Source: DATKUK01 sp035530655 (GTDB lineage Bacteria > Planctomycetota > Phycisphaerae > UBA1845 > DATKUK01). From it: 64,000 nucleotides of DNA. This document shows positions 1 to 8,273 of this stretch, piece after piece; positions within the stretch are counted from its first letter, which is position 1; every line of letters starts with the position of its first letter. Both the position numbers and the translations under genes were made by a program. A model generated the notes under the pieces. The model was given only the letters and a program-made list of their open reading frames with translations. It was not told the DNA's origin and made no database searches. The DNA is taken from NCBI GenBank assembly GCA_035530655.1, contig DATKUK010000054.1, positions 1 to 64,000 on the forward strand, given 5' to 3'.

Positions 1-270
1 GGACTCGAAATAGGGAAGGTTCAGCTTGAGCAGCGAGATGGATCGGTTGATGTCCCGGTCGATCTGGAGGCGCATAGCCAAGTCATGAGCCAGCGACAGG
101 CCTCCGTACGGCGTGATCTTACCCCGCTGCTGGACCTTCACGCGCATCTGCCGATTGCTGAAGACCGGACGATAGGCCTCCGGCCACAGCATCGGCTGGT
201 CTTGATGCCGTCGGATATTCTTGGTTCGGGGGCGCTGACGGGAACGCCCGGATCGTGTAGAATGCTTCAC
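1..270 (-). CDS. Transposase, N-terminal part (IS1380-type, runs off window)
   Basis: The minus strand is open from a GTG at 270 to the window edge, giving 90 residues without a stop. The start is well supported: AAGGAGG lies 8 bases upstream of the GTG. The product is very basic at first (KHSTRSGRSRQRPRTKN) and then reads PVFSNRQMRVKVQQRGKI followed by a GGLSLAHDLAMRLQI stretch. From memory this matches the N-terminus of IS1380-type DDE transposases, where a glycine-rich strand precedes an amphipathic helix. The DDE catalytic residues lie outside the window, so activity cannot be judged. It abuts a second, unrelated transposase remnant at 391, so this is an insertion hot spot. The family name rests on recall, not on a search. 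Confidence 0.65.
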   Translation of the reverse strand, partial: MKHSTRSGRSRQRPRTKNIRRHQDQPMLWPEAYRPVFSNRQMRVKVQQRGKITPYGGLSLAHDLAMRLQIDRDINRSISLLKLNLPYFES

Positions 271-390
271 TTGAAAGGCCTCCTTGCCCGGCGAGTACTG
301 TTGTGCAACAAACTACAGTATACCGCCGCTTGAAGGCCTTTTCCTGTGCGAAACGCGATCGGAGATCGCTTATTCTGGGGCTAGCAGGCG

Positions 391-535
391 TTGCGGGTCG
401 AGTTCGACAACCCCATCAAGCTGGAGTTCCACGGCGCGACCGTTACCTCTCATGCGGGATTGGTTGCGTATCGCGAACACGATGAAGCGCTGAGGTCGAC
501 GGCGATGGCCGACGACATGTTCCGTGATCCTCGCC
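391..535 (+). pseudogene. Remnant of a second transposase (IS1380-like N-terminus)
   Basis: In the frame starting at the TTG at 391 about 48 codons look like the start of another transposase: VEFDNPIKLEFHGATV, then TSHAGLVAYREHDEALR and MADDMFRDPR. This resembles the conserved opening of IS1380-type transposases (a strand, then a xDAGLLAYRELDxAL helix). The similarity stops at about 535, after which the frame runs into palindromic repeat sequence with no recognisable protein. It differs in sequence from the transposase at 1-270 and faces the other way, so it is a separate, older element that has been truncated. It is too short to encode a working enzyme. Confidence 0.5.
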
Positions 536-642
536 GGGTGGCACCCTCAAGCGAAGCTGGACGTCGTCCGGCGGAGCTTGCGGGTACGTCCAGCAATAAA
601 CAGATGAACGCTCGTGTGACTACCCACCCTCGCCGGTCGACC

Positions 643-673
643 GTGCCACCCATCCTTACAGTGAGGGTGGCAC
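643..673. repeat. GTGCCACCC inverted repeat, purL 3' hairpin
   Basis: A perfect 9-base inverted repeat (GTGCCACCC at 643-651, GGGTGGCAC at 665-673) with a 13-base loop lies 8 bases beyond the purL stop codon. It could act as a transcript-end hairpin for purL, but no T-run follows on the minus strand. The same GTGCCACCC signature recurs at about 40.72 and 46.05 kb, so it may also belong to a dispersed repeat family. Confidence 0.6.
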
Positions 674-680
674 CTATCGG

Positions 681-3629
681 CTACCACCTCAGCGGTGCCT
701 GCCAGGCCTCGCGAAGATCGTCGATCGGTATGTCGGTCAACATACGCCCGCGGCGACGCACGCGACCGGCCGCCAGTTGCAGACGGTCGTACCACTGAAG
801 ACGTCGCGTTCGGCTCACCCGCCCCAGCAACACGCGCGTGACGCCCGCCTGATCGAAAACACTTCCCACGGCGTCCGCGTTGTCGGGCGACACCTCCAGC
901 ACGTAGCCGCACACGACCGGCGTGAGCGGATCGCCCAGCCCCAGCGACTCGTCGAGCCAGCACTGGGCCCCCATCATGCCGCCCATCGACATCTCGGCCA
1001 CCGCTAGAGCGGCGCCGCCCTCGTTGCAGTCGTGCGCCGACACGACCAGCCGGTCGCCGATGCAGCGCGCCACCGCGCGGTGAACGGCTGCGGTCTGGGC
1101 CAGCTTCACCTTGTCCCAGCAGTCCTTCAGCACGCCGGCCAGCACCAGCAGGTTGCCCGCCTGCTTGAGGTCGCTGGTGACGCACTTGCTCACGTCCCAG
1201 ACCAAGGCGCCGGCCGTCACCAGCAGCGTCGGCGGAATGGTGATCCGCCCGCCCGGCGCGTCCAAACCCAATCGCTCGGCGTCAGCCGGGTCGAGGCGAA
1301 ACTCGTTGTGCAGCGAGTCCTTGCCGCTGACGAAGGGTGTGCCGTAGGCCTTGGCCGCGTCGTAGCACGCCTGCGACGCCCGCACGAACCCACCCAGCTT
1401 GTCCGCATCGCGGCAGTCGCCCCAGCAGAAGTTGTCCAGAATCGCCGTCCGCTGCGGATCGCCACCCACGCACACCACGTTGCGTATGGCTTCATCGATC
1501 GACGCGGCCGCCATCCAGTACGGATCGACCTGGCCCAACTCGGGACAGATTCCGCAGCCGATCGCCAGACCCCGCTCGCCATCGAGCCGCGGGCGAATCA
1601 CAGCCGCGTCGGAAGGCCCGTCCTGAGTCGCGCCGACCAACGGCTTGACCGCGCTGCCGCCCTGCACCTCGTGGTCGTACTGGCGGATCACCCACTCCTT
1701 GCTGGCCACGTTCGGGTCGGCCAGGCATCGCATCAGCCGTTCGGTGAGCCCGCCGGGCTCAGCTGCCCAGTTTCGACCGGCCCGCACGACCTGCCCCCCG
1801 CCGGTCCAGCTCGCCTGGCGCGGCGCTCGCGGCAGGCCCTCGTGGACGAACTTCATATCCAGCTCGCCGACCGTTGTCCCCTCGTACCGAAGCAGCAAAC
1901 GCCCTTCATTGCCGTAGTGCCCCATGACGGTCGCCTCGACGTCCTCGCTGGTCAGCAGGGCAAGCAACGTATCTACGCGATCGGGTGGCACGGACAGAAC
2001 CATCCGCTCCTGCGCTTCGGAGATCCAGATCTCGTCATAGCGCAGGCCCGCGTACTTCAGCGGCACCTTCTCCAGATCCACCACCGCGCCCAACTCGGTG
2101 CCCATCTCGCCCACGGCGCTGCTCAAGCCGCCCGCGCCGCAGTCGGTGATAGCTGTGTATAGCGGGCCGTCCTGGTGATCTCGCGCGGCCAGCAAAGTGT
2201 CGAGAAACGTCTTCTCGGTGATCGCGTCGCCGATCTGGACGGCGTGGGAAAACTCGTCGGCGTGGGCGTCGGTCAGCTCGGCCGAGCTGAACGTCGCGCC
2301 GTGAATGCCGTCGCGCCCCGTGCGGCCGCCGACCACTACGATGAGATCGCCCTCACGTGGCTGCTTGCGCGCGAAGCGCTTGGGGATCAGGCCGATGCAA
2401 CCGCAGAACACCAGCGGGTTGCCCAGGTATCGCGGGTGAAAACAGATCGCCCCGTTGACCGTCGGGATGCCCATACGGTTGCCGTAATCGCGAACGCCCG
2501 AGACCACCCCCTTCATCAGCCGGCGCGGATGCAGCACGCCGCACGGCAACTCATCGAGCTTCATCTGCGGCGGGGCAAAGCAGAACACGTCGGTGTTGGC
2601 GATTGGCTTGGCCCCCAGACCGCAGCCGACAATATCGCGGATGACCCCGCCGATCCCGGTGGCCGCCCCACCATACGGCTCGATGGCTGACGGGTGGTTG
2701 TGCGTCTCGACTTTCAGGGCCACGCCGTGCTCGTCGTCGAACTCGATGATGCCGGCGTTGTCGTCAAACACGACGATGCACCAGTCGGCCCGGCCCTCGG
2801 CGATCAGTTCGCGCGTCGCGCGGGCCACCGTGTCGGCCAGCAGGTTGCCGTAGTGCAGCTCGACCGGGCCATCGCCATCGCCGCCGGGCATGGGATCGCC
2901 GCGGTAGACTACCTCGCTCCTGAACGTCTTGTGGACGCAGTGCTCGCTCCAGGTCTGAGCGAGCATCTCCAGTTCGACGTCGGTCGGATCGCGATCGAGC
3001 CGGCGATAGTAGTCCTGGATGGCCCGCATCTCGTCGACCGACAGGAACAGGTCGGCCCGCGCCGAAAGGTCGGCCAGGCCCGTCTCGTCCAACGGCCGCA
3101 TCGGGACGTGCTTGACCTCCAGCCGGTAGCTCGGCGGCTCGGGCGGCGGAACCAGCGGGCGGCGCTCGAAGAAGACCTCCTCGATGCATTCGTTCGCCAG
3201 CACGCGCGTGGCGATCAAATCGAGTGTTTCGCGGCCCGGATCGGGCTCGAACACATACCGCCGGGCAGTCCGCACGTCATCGACCGGCAAGCCCATCTGC
3301 CGAATCGCCTGCCGCGTCGAGTTGGCCACCGGGTCCATCACGCCGGGCTTGAGGTGCACTTCCACCTGGGCCCCATCTCGCGCCGCCTCGCCAGCCTGGT
3401 CGTCGACCCCCGCCAGCACGTACCGCTCGGTGACCGGGTCGGCCAATAGCTCTGCCGCGATACGATTGGCTTCGCTCTGATCGATCTTGCCCGTCAGCAG
3501 GAATATGCGCGAGGTGCGAACCCGCTTGATCTCGCTGAGCCCCAAGTCTCTTAAGTCGCCCAGAATGCTGGCTGCCTGCACGTCCAGACGCGGCGCGATC
3601 GCCTCAACTTCAATTCGCCAAAGGTCCAT
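681..3629 (-). CDS. purL: Phosphoribosylformylglycinamidine synthase with tandem PurS-like N-terminus
   Basis: PurL converts formylglycinamide ribotide to formylglycinamidine ribotide with ATP and ammonia, the fourth step of purine synthesis in the cytoplasm. The 982-residue product has PurL landmarks: SEHCVHKTF near residue 230, DDNAGIIEF, and KVETHNHPSAIEPYGGAATG in the ATP site, then the second AIR-synthase-like half. The first ~165 residues look like two PurS-like domains in a row (WRIEVEAIAPRLDV..., then VEVHLKPGVMDPVANSTRQA...). Ordinary small PurL is about 720-750 residues with PurS separate; the large E. coli type is about 1,300 and includes a glutaminase. Here no glutaminase domain follows, so a separate PurQ should exist elsewhere. 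GGAG sits 2 bases before the ATG, an unusually short spacing. Confidence 0.95.
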   Translation of the reverse strand: MDLWRIEVEAIAPRLDVQAASILGDLRDLGLSEIKRVRTSRIFLLTGKIDQSEANRIAAELLADPVTERYVLAGVDDQAGEAARDGAQVEVHLKPGVMDPVANSTRQAIRQMGLPVDDVRTARRYVFEPDPGRETLDLIATRVLANECIEEVFFERRPLVPPPEPPSYRLEVKHVPMRPLDETGLADLSARADLFLSVDEMRAIQDYYRRLDRDPTDVELEMLAQTWSEHCVHKTFRSEVVYRGDPMPGGDGDGPVELHYGNLLADTVARATRELIAEGRADWCIVVFDDNAGIIEFDDEHGVALKVETHNHPSAIEPYGGAATGIGGVIRDIVGCGLGAKPIANTDVFCFAPPQMKLDELPCGVLHPRRLMKGVVSGVRDYGNRMGIPTVNGAICFHPRYLGNPLVFCGCIGLIPKRFARKQPREGDLIVVVGGRTGRDGIHGATFSSAELTDAHADEFSHAVQIGDAITEKTFLDTLLAARDHQDGPLYTAITDCGAGGLSSAVGEMGTELGAVVDLEKVPLKYAGLRYDEIWISEAQERMVLSVPPDRVDTLLALLTSEDVEATVMGHYGNEGRLLLRYEGTTVGELDMKFVHEGLPRAPRQASWTGGGQVVRAGRNWAAEPGGLTERLMRCLADPNVASKEWVIRQYDHEVQGGSAVKPLVGATQDGPSDAAVIRPRLDGERGLAIGCGICPELGQVDPYWMAAASIDEAIRNVVCVGGDPQRTAILDNFCWGDCRDADKLGGFVRASQACYDAAKAYGTPFVSGKDSLHNEFRLDPADAERLGLDAPGGRITIPPTLLVTAGALVWDVSKCVTSDLKQAGNLLVLAGVLKDCWDKVKLAQTAAVHRAVARCIGDRLVVSAHDCNEGGAALAVAEMSMGGMMGAQCWLDESLGLGDPLTPVVCGYVLEVSPDNADAVGSVFDQAGVTRVLLGRVSRTRRLQWYDRLQLAAGRVRRRGRMLTDIPIDDLREAWQAPLRW

Positions 3630-3743
3630 CGCGCTCCACCTACACCTTGTTGCTCTTGGTTGCGATTCGTCTCTGCCTGGCGCGCTCGGCCACTCGTCAT
3701 GCGGGTCGCCTCAAGCGCCGTTCCGAAGCGCCGGCGCCTGCCG

Positions 3744-4691
3744 TCAGGTCGGCTGGTCGAGCAATCTCCTGGCTATCCATACGTCGCGCCGGCGCTTGGC
3801 ATCGCTCAGCAACGCCACAAGCCTTGCTTGATCGCCCTTGGCCAGCGCCTGTTTGGCCTGCTGCAACAGCTTGATCAGTTCGTCCACGGCCGAGACTAGA
3901 GGCTGGCGATTAAACTCGAAGATGTCGCGCCACAGGCCCGGGTCGCCCGAGGCGATACGCGTGGTGTCCATCAGTCCCGTGCCGGCAAGATCCAACCCGC
4001 CCGACTTGGCGCCGGCCAGGAAAACACACGCCGCCGCCAAGTGCGTCACGTGGCTGATGCGGGCAACCAGTTGGTCGTGCTCGCGAGGGCCCATGCGGGC
4101 CACGCGGCATCCCAGATCGCGCCAAAACCTTTCCACCAAACGAGTTGCCGTAGGTTTCGTACGGCCCGTCGGCGTGACCACACACGGCGCGCCGGCGAAC
4201 AAATCGGCACGCGAGAATTCCACCCCGGTCTTCTCCGAGCCGGCCATCGGATGGGCCCCGACGAAACTAACCTCCTTCGGCAGGAGACGTTCGGCCAAGC
4301 GGACCGGTACGACCTTGGCGCTGCCGACGTCGGTAACCACACAGCCGGGCGACAGGTGTGGGGCCATCGCGGCGAACATCGCCTCGAACCGGCCGAGCGG
4401 GGTGGCCAGCACCACCAGCTCAACATCGCGTAGGCCCCGGGCGAAGCTCAGCGTGGTCTGATCGACAGCGTCGAATCGCCTGGCCCGCTCGAGCGAGCTG
4501 CGCCGTCGTCCTATGCCGATTCGCATACAGCCGCTGCCCGCCGCCCGCAGGGTGAGTCCCACCGAGCCGCCGAGCAAGCCCACCCCAACGATGGCAATCC
4601 GTTTTAAGTCCTTTATTGATATAATGTTACACACTCGAAAACCAGGATTGGGTCGGTGCAGCAATGTATCGGTATCGGCGGGCGAAATCAA
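3744..4691 (-). CDS. tyrA: Prephenate/arogenate dehydrogenase family protein
   Basis: TyrA-type enzymes oxidatively decarboxylate prephenate or arogenate with NAD(P) on the way to tyrosine. The nucleotide-binding fold opens with RIAIVGVGLLGGSVG. Later motifs fit the family: VVLATPLGRFEAM, TDVGSAKVVPV, the substrate-binding GAHPMAGSEKTGVEFSRADL, and a helical C-terminal half containing VARISHVTHLAAA. There is no ACT domain or fused chorismate mutase. The start is uncertain: the longest frame begins with TTG at 4691, while a GTG at 4634 would remove 19 poorly conserved residues and put the Rossmann fold nearer the N-terminus. Neither has a strong ribosome binding site. It lies downstream of nothing obvious and is followed, on the same strand, by purL. 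Confidence 0.88.
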   Translation of the reverse strand: MISPADTDTLLHRPNPGFRVCNIISIKDLKRIAIVGVGLLGGSVGLTLRAAGSGCMRIGIGRRRSSLERARRFDAVDQTTLSFARGLRDVELVVLATPLGRFEAMFAAMAPHLSPGCVVTDVGSAKVVPVRLAERLLPKEVSFVGAHPMAGSEKTGVEFSRADLFAGAPCVVTPTGRTKPTATRLVERFWRDLGCRVARMGPREHDQLVARISHVTHLAAACVFLAGAKSGGLDLAGTGLMDTTRIASGDPGLWRDIFEFNRQPLVSAVDELIKLLQQAKQALAKGDQARLVALLSDAKRRRDVWIARRLLDQPT

Positions 4692-4819
4692 CTTTTTTCT
4701 TGCCGCGGGCGGTGGCGGTGCTAACCTATTCTGAATATTTGATGGGCTGGACGCGGGCGGCGTGGCCGCGTGGTGCGTGAGGCCGGCCCCTTCTTCTTAG
4801 GGTTATCAAGGGATTGAGC

Positions 4820-5893
4820 ATGGCCGATCCAGTGGCAAAGAGTTCGGGTTCAACAGGTGGGCCGAACAATCTTGAGTTCGAGAGACCTCTTACGCGGATC
4901 GAAGTCCAGATACGCGAGTTGGAGGCCAGTCAGGCCCGCACGGGCCGCGACTACTCCGACCAGATCCGTAAGATGCGGGCGGAACTGCTGACCACGGTGC
5001 GCAAGACCTACGCCAAGCTGACCGCGTGGGAGACCGTGATGGTGGCCCGCCATCCGCAACGGCCTCTAACCACCGACTATATCCAGATGATCGTCAAGGA
5101 CTTCTGCGAGTTGCACGGCGACCGGGCGTTTAGGGACGACAAGGCGATCGTCACGGGGTTCGGTCGCATCGCCGGGCAGAAGGTCATGCTGGTGGGACAC
5201 CGCAAGGGAAAGGACACCAAGGAGAAGATCGAGTGCTGCTTCGGCTGTGCCCATCCGGAGGGGTACCGCAAAGCCTTGCGGGCGATGAAGTTGGCGGCCA
5301 AGTTCGGGCTGCCGGTGGTCTCGTTGATCGATACGCCGGGGGCATATCCCGGCATCGGGGCGGAAGAGCGGGGGCAGGCCCAGATCATCGCCAAGAACCT
5401 GATGGAGATGTCGCTGCTGCGGACGCCGATCGTCATCCTGATCATCGGCGAGGGCGGCAGCGGCGGCGCGTTGGGCATCGGCGTGGGCGACCGGGTGGCG
5501 GTGATGGAGCACGCCTACTACTCGGTGATCTCGCCGGAGGGCTGCGCGGCGATTCTGTGGAAGTCGGGCGAGTACGCCCAGCAGGCGGCGGAACTGCTGA
5601 AGATGACGTCCAAGGAGCTCAAGAGGCTGGACCTGATCGACGAGGTGATCCGCGAGCCGCTGGGCGGGGCCCACCGCAATCCGCAGCAGGCGGCGGCCAA
5701 CGTGGAGCGGTACCTCTCGCAGACGTTGCGGAGCATGAAGCGGACGAAGATCGATACGCTCCTGGAGCGGCGATACAAGCGCCTTCGCGAGTTAGGGTCG
5801 TTCTTCGAGTCGAGTTCGAGCAAGTCGAACGGCCGTTCGAAGAAGGCTAACGGCCAGGCCCTGGCCGCCAGCGGCTCAGCCGCTCGCAGCTAG
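4820..5893 (+). CDS. accA: Acetyl-CoA carboxylase carboxyltransferase subunit alpha
   Basis: With AccD this subunit transfers the carboxyl group from biotin to acetyl-CoA to make malonyl-CoA, the first step of fatty-acid synthesis. The body matches AccA throughout: ELHGDRAFRDDKAIVTGFGR, the GCAHPEGYRKALRAMKLA block, PVVSLIDTPGAYPGIGAEER, and GEGGSGGALGIGVGD with the oxyanion-type glycines. The ATG at 4820 is preferred because AAGGGA lies 6 bases upstream; an in-frame TTG at 4814 is weaker. The product is 357 residues, longer than the usual ~320, because of a Ser/Lys/Ala-rich C-terminal tail (SSSSKSNGRSKKANGQ) that looks disordered. AccD is not adjacent. Confidence 0.95.
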   Translation: MADPVAKSSGSTGGPNNLEFERPLTRIEVQIRELEASQARTGRDYSDQIRKMRAELLTTVRKTYAKLTAWETVMVARHPQRPLTTDYIQMIVKDFCELHGDRAFRDDKAIVTGFGRIAGQKVMLVGHRKGKDTKEKIECCFGCAHPEGYRKALRAMKLAAKFGLPVVSLIDTPGAYPGIGAEERGQAQIIAKNLMEMSLLRTPIVILIIGEGGSGGALGIGVGDRVAVMEHAYYSVISPEGCAAILWKSGEYAQQAAELLKMTSKELKRLDLIDEVIREPLGGAHRNPQQAAANVERYLSQTLRSMKRTKIDTLLERRYKRLRELGSFFESSSSKSNGRSKKANGQALAASGSAARS

Positions 5894-6088
5894 CCCAGAG
5901 CACGGAACCGGTAGAGGGGGCGTTTCCTGAGGACATCCGGCAAGTCAGCGCGGCGTGAGGCGTCGCTGTGCCCGTAAGGGCTTGGCGGTTCGACATCCGC
6001 CACCGAAGCCGCGAGCCACTGGCGTAACCTACTTTGAAGGGGGCGGGCCGGCTGGGGCGTACGTTTCGTAAGCGCTGGTCTTCTGCCG

Positions 6089-7573
6089 TCAGGCGGGCCA
6101 GCGGACTCCCAACTCATCCAGGAGGTCTTGTCGCGGGACAAGGCGATCCAACACGGGCTCGTAGCCGCGTTTGTGAAGTTCCTCTGTGAGTTGGCCGGTT
6201 TGGGCGAGGCGCCGACGCAGGGCTGCCTGATCGGCCTTGGTGCGAGAGTCGACGGCCTGTGGATCGCAGATCTGCCGGAGCCAGGATCGGGCGCGCCGGA
6301 TCGCCTGTATCACTTCCGGATCCTCGGGCCTTTCAACCGCCAAGTCATGCAGTTCCTGCGGGTCCTCGGCCAGACAGAACACAACGGACCTTTCGTTGAC
6401 ACACTCGATGACTTTCCAATGCCCGTCGCTGACGGCGAAACAGGACGCCGGCCAGCCGTTGGCATGGACTTCGCACAGGATGAAACGCCCTGCGGGCCGG
6501 GGGTTTTCGCCGACGATGGATGGAAGAAGCGACTGGCCTCGCACGGACCTCAACGTCGCAACGTCCATCGCTTCACATATCGTGGGGAAGATGTCGTGGT
6601 GATGAGCCGGGATGCCGTCGGTCCGCCCCGCGCGACCATGGGGATGGCGCACGATCAAAGGCACGCGTGCCGAACCTTCCCAAAGGTTCATAAGGCTCCA
6701 GCAGCCATGGGCATGGACGTTGGCGCCGTGGTCGGTCGTATAGATCACCATCGTATCGTCGGTCAGGCCAAGCTCCTGGAGGGCATCCAGAAGACGTCCG
6801 ACGTGTCCGTCGAGGATGTGGCAAAAGGCATGGAAGCCCACGTGAGCTCGACGAATATCGTCCGGCTGGACGTAGTCGCCGCACTCGAGGCGCCGGAACG
6901 CGCGGAAATACGGGTGCAAGGTCTGAGGGTCCTGGAAGTACTTCTCGGGCAGTTCGTCAAGCCGGATGAGTGGGTCGAAGCGATCCCACTCTTGTGGAGG
7001 AGGCGCCCAGGGGGGATGCACCTTGAGGAGGTTGACGTTCAGCACCCATGGCCGATCGATCGGCCGGTCTTCGCGGAGCCAGCGAAGGCTCCGATTCAGT
7101 GTGTCGGTATCCAGCGTGGTTTCGGGATAATTCTCGCGGCGACGGGCGCCGCGAATCCACTGGAGATTCTGGAAGCGTGGGATGATCTCATGCTCGCGGT
7201 ATAGCGAGTGGATATCGAGGCTGGTGCGGTGGCGTGGCAGGATTTCCTCGCTGATGCCATGATCGCAATCCGGCTGAAAGTCCAGCTTGCCGACCGTCGC
7301 GATGTGAACGCCCTGATCGCGCAAGTGTCTTGCCCAGCCACCTCGACCGTTCCAGGGCGTGGCGTTGCACCAGACGCCGGTCTCGTGTGGGTACAAGCCG
7401 CTGAACAGAGCGCCTCGGGCCGGCACGCAAAGCGGGCTGGCACAGTAGGTATACTCGAAACGCGTTCCCTCGGCCGCGAGGCGATCAATATTCGGGGTAT
7501 GCGAAATACGGTTGCCGTAGCAGCCGAGGAACTCCGGGTTGTGATGCTCCGAGACAATCAGCAGGACGTTCAT
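6089..7573 (-). CDS. Sulfatase (formylglycine-dependent, CVPAR)
   Basis: A 494-residue alkaline-phosphatase-superfamily enzyme that should hydrolyse sulfate esters, possibly of polysaccharides or small molecules. The activation motif is SPLCVPARGALFSG, with Cys49 in a correct CxPxR, so it can be converted to formylglycine by a maturation enzyme. TPNIDRLAAEGTRFEYTYC, GKLDFQ, and TTDHGANVHAHGCWSLMN also fit sulfatases. There is no signal peptide, so it is probably cytoplasmic unless exported another way. The N-terminal metal-ligand pair, normally Asp-Asp or Asp-Gln/Glu, reads Glu9-His10 (IVSEHHNPEF), which is unusual. No sulfatase-modifying enzyme is next to it. Substrate cannot be deduced. Confidence 0.9.
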   Translation of the reverse strand: MNVLLIVSEHHNPEFLGCYGNRISHTPNIDRLAAEGTRFEYTYCASPLCVPARGALFSGLYPHETGVWCNATPWNGRGGWARHLRDQGVHIATVGKLDFQPDCDHGISEEILPRHRTSLDIHSLYREHEIIPRFQNLQWIRGARRRENYPETTLDTDTLNRSLRWLREDRPIDRPWVLNVNLLKVHPPWAPPPQEWDRFDPLIRLDELPEKYFQDPQTLHPYFRAFRRLECGDYVQPDDIRRAHVGFHAFCHILDGHVGRLLDALQELGLTDDTMVIYTTDHGANVHAHGCWSLMNLWEGSARVPLIVRHPHGRAGRTDGIPAHHHDIFPTICEAMDVATLRSVRGQSLLPSIVGENPRPAGRFILCEVHANGWPASCFAVSDGHWKVIECVNERSVVFCLAEDPQELHDLAVERPEDPEVIQAIRRARSWLRQICDPQAVDSRTKADQAALRRRLAQTGQLTEELHKRGYEPVLDRLVPRQDLLDELGVRWPA

Positions 7574-7611
7574 CCGACATTACCCGTATAGCCGCTTACG
7601 AGCCTGATGCT

Positions 7612-7788
7612 GGCCCGTCAAGACGTTAGCCTATCGGGGATTTTCGGGATGGTCTAGCCAGACTGCGCTGTCGGGCTGGCCAGCCCAGGGCATCGTCCCG
7701 CTGGGCGGCGGGGCCGACGTGGGTGCATCGTTCGACTACTCGATGGTGAAGACCCATATGGGCGATCGCGCGCCGTCCAAGCCGTGAG
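7612..7788 (+). pseudogene. Coding-like fragment, unrecognised protein 3' end
   Basis: Within the long space between the sulfatase and the next gene, one forward frame is open up to a TGA at 7786-7788, and from about 7675 its third codon positions are strongly G/C, like real genes here. The peptide ends GWPAQGIVPLGGGADVG, then ASFDYSMVKTHMGDRAPSKP. There is no start codon with a ribosome binding site and the frame runs backward into the antisense of the sulfatase. I do not recognise the family. It reads like the preserved C-terminal end of a lost gene, but chance is possible. Confidence 0.3.
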
Positions 7789-8172
7789 CGGCGTGTGGTC
7801 TTGGCCGGCTGATCGGGCATGAGTGGTAGCCGGTGTGCTGGGGCAAACGCACGAAGCGCCGGCCGTGTGCGTGATAAGCTAGGAAGACTATAGCAATTGA
7901 ATGGCCGGAGAGGCGATTTGAACCAACCTGTGGGAAGCGTTTACGAGCGTTCCGGCCGGCCAGTTCCGTGCTTTGGTTGTCGGTGCAGCGATGATCGTGT
8001 TGACTGCGCCGGCCTCCGCCTGGACGAGATAGTCGGCAGATCATAGTCATCGCCGGTTGACAGTTCCGCGCTATCCAGCCGATAATGTATGAGTGGTCGC
8101 TCCTCAGCCGCGCGGAAGGATTGACACCCGCGCGAGCAATATGTCTCCGACATTAGAGGTACAGCGCCGGGC
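7789..8172. other. Intergenic region, no gene seen
   Basis: No open frame here has a plausible start, ribosome binding site or recognisable protein sequence. The only function I can support is as upstream sequence of the secreted protein at 8274. Confidence 0.5.
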
Positions 8173-8201
8173 TTGCATGGAGGCCCGTGGTCCGGTATAA
8201 A
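8173..8201 (+). promoter_or_regulatory. Predicted sigma-70 promoter for the 8274 gene
   Basis: TTGCAT at 8173-8178 and TATAAA at 8196-8201 are separated by exactly 17 bases and match sigma-70 -35 and -10 boxes well. The start of transcription would be near 8208, giving a leader of about 66 bases before the ATG at 8274. Confidence 0.55.
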
Positions 8202-8273
8202 TACGGTGTTGAGACTCGGGGAAGGTAGCCCCGTCTTTGGTGGCTTTGTCATTTCTGAAAGGAGCGGTGTGAC

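Noticed and set aside
1032..2162. 376-codon open frame on the plus strand
   Set aside because: It is antisense to purL, whose conserved motifs run through the whole interval. High GC makes long antisense frames common here.
4620..4625. TATAAT as a promoter for accA
   Set aside because: It lies inside the tyrA 5' end, nearly 200 bases before accA, and no -35 box is present 15-19 bases upstream.
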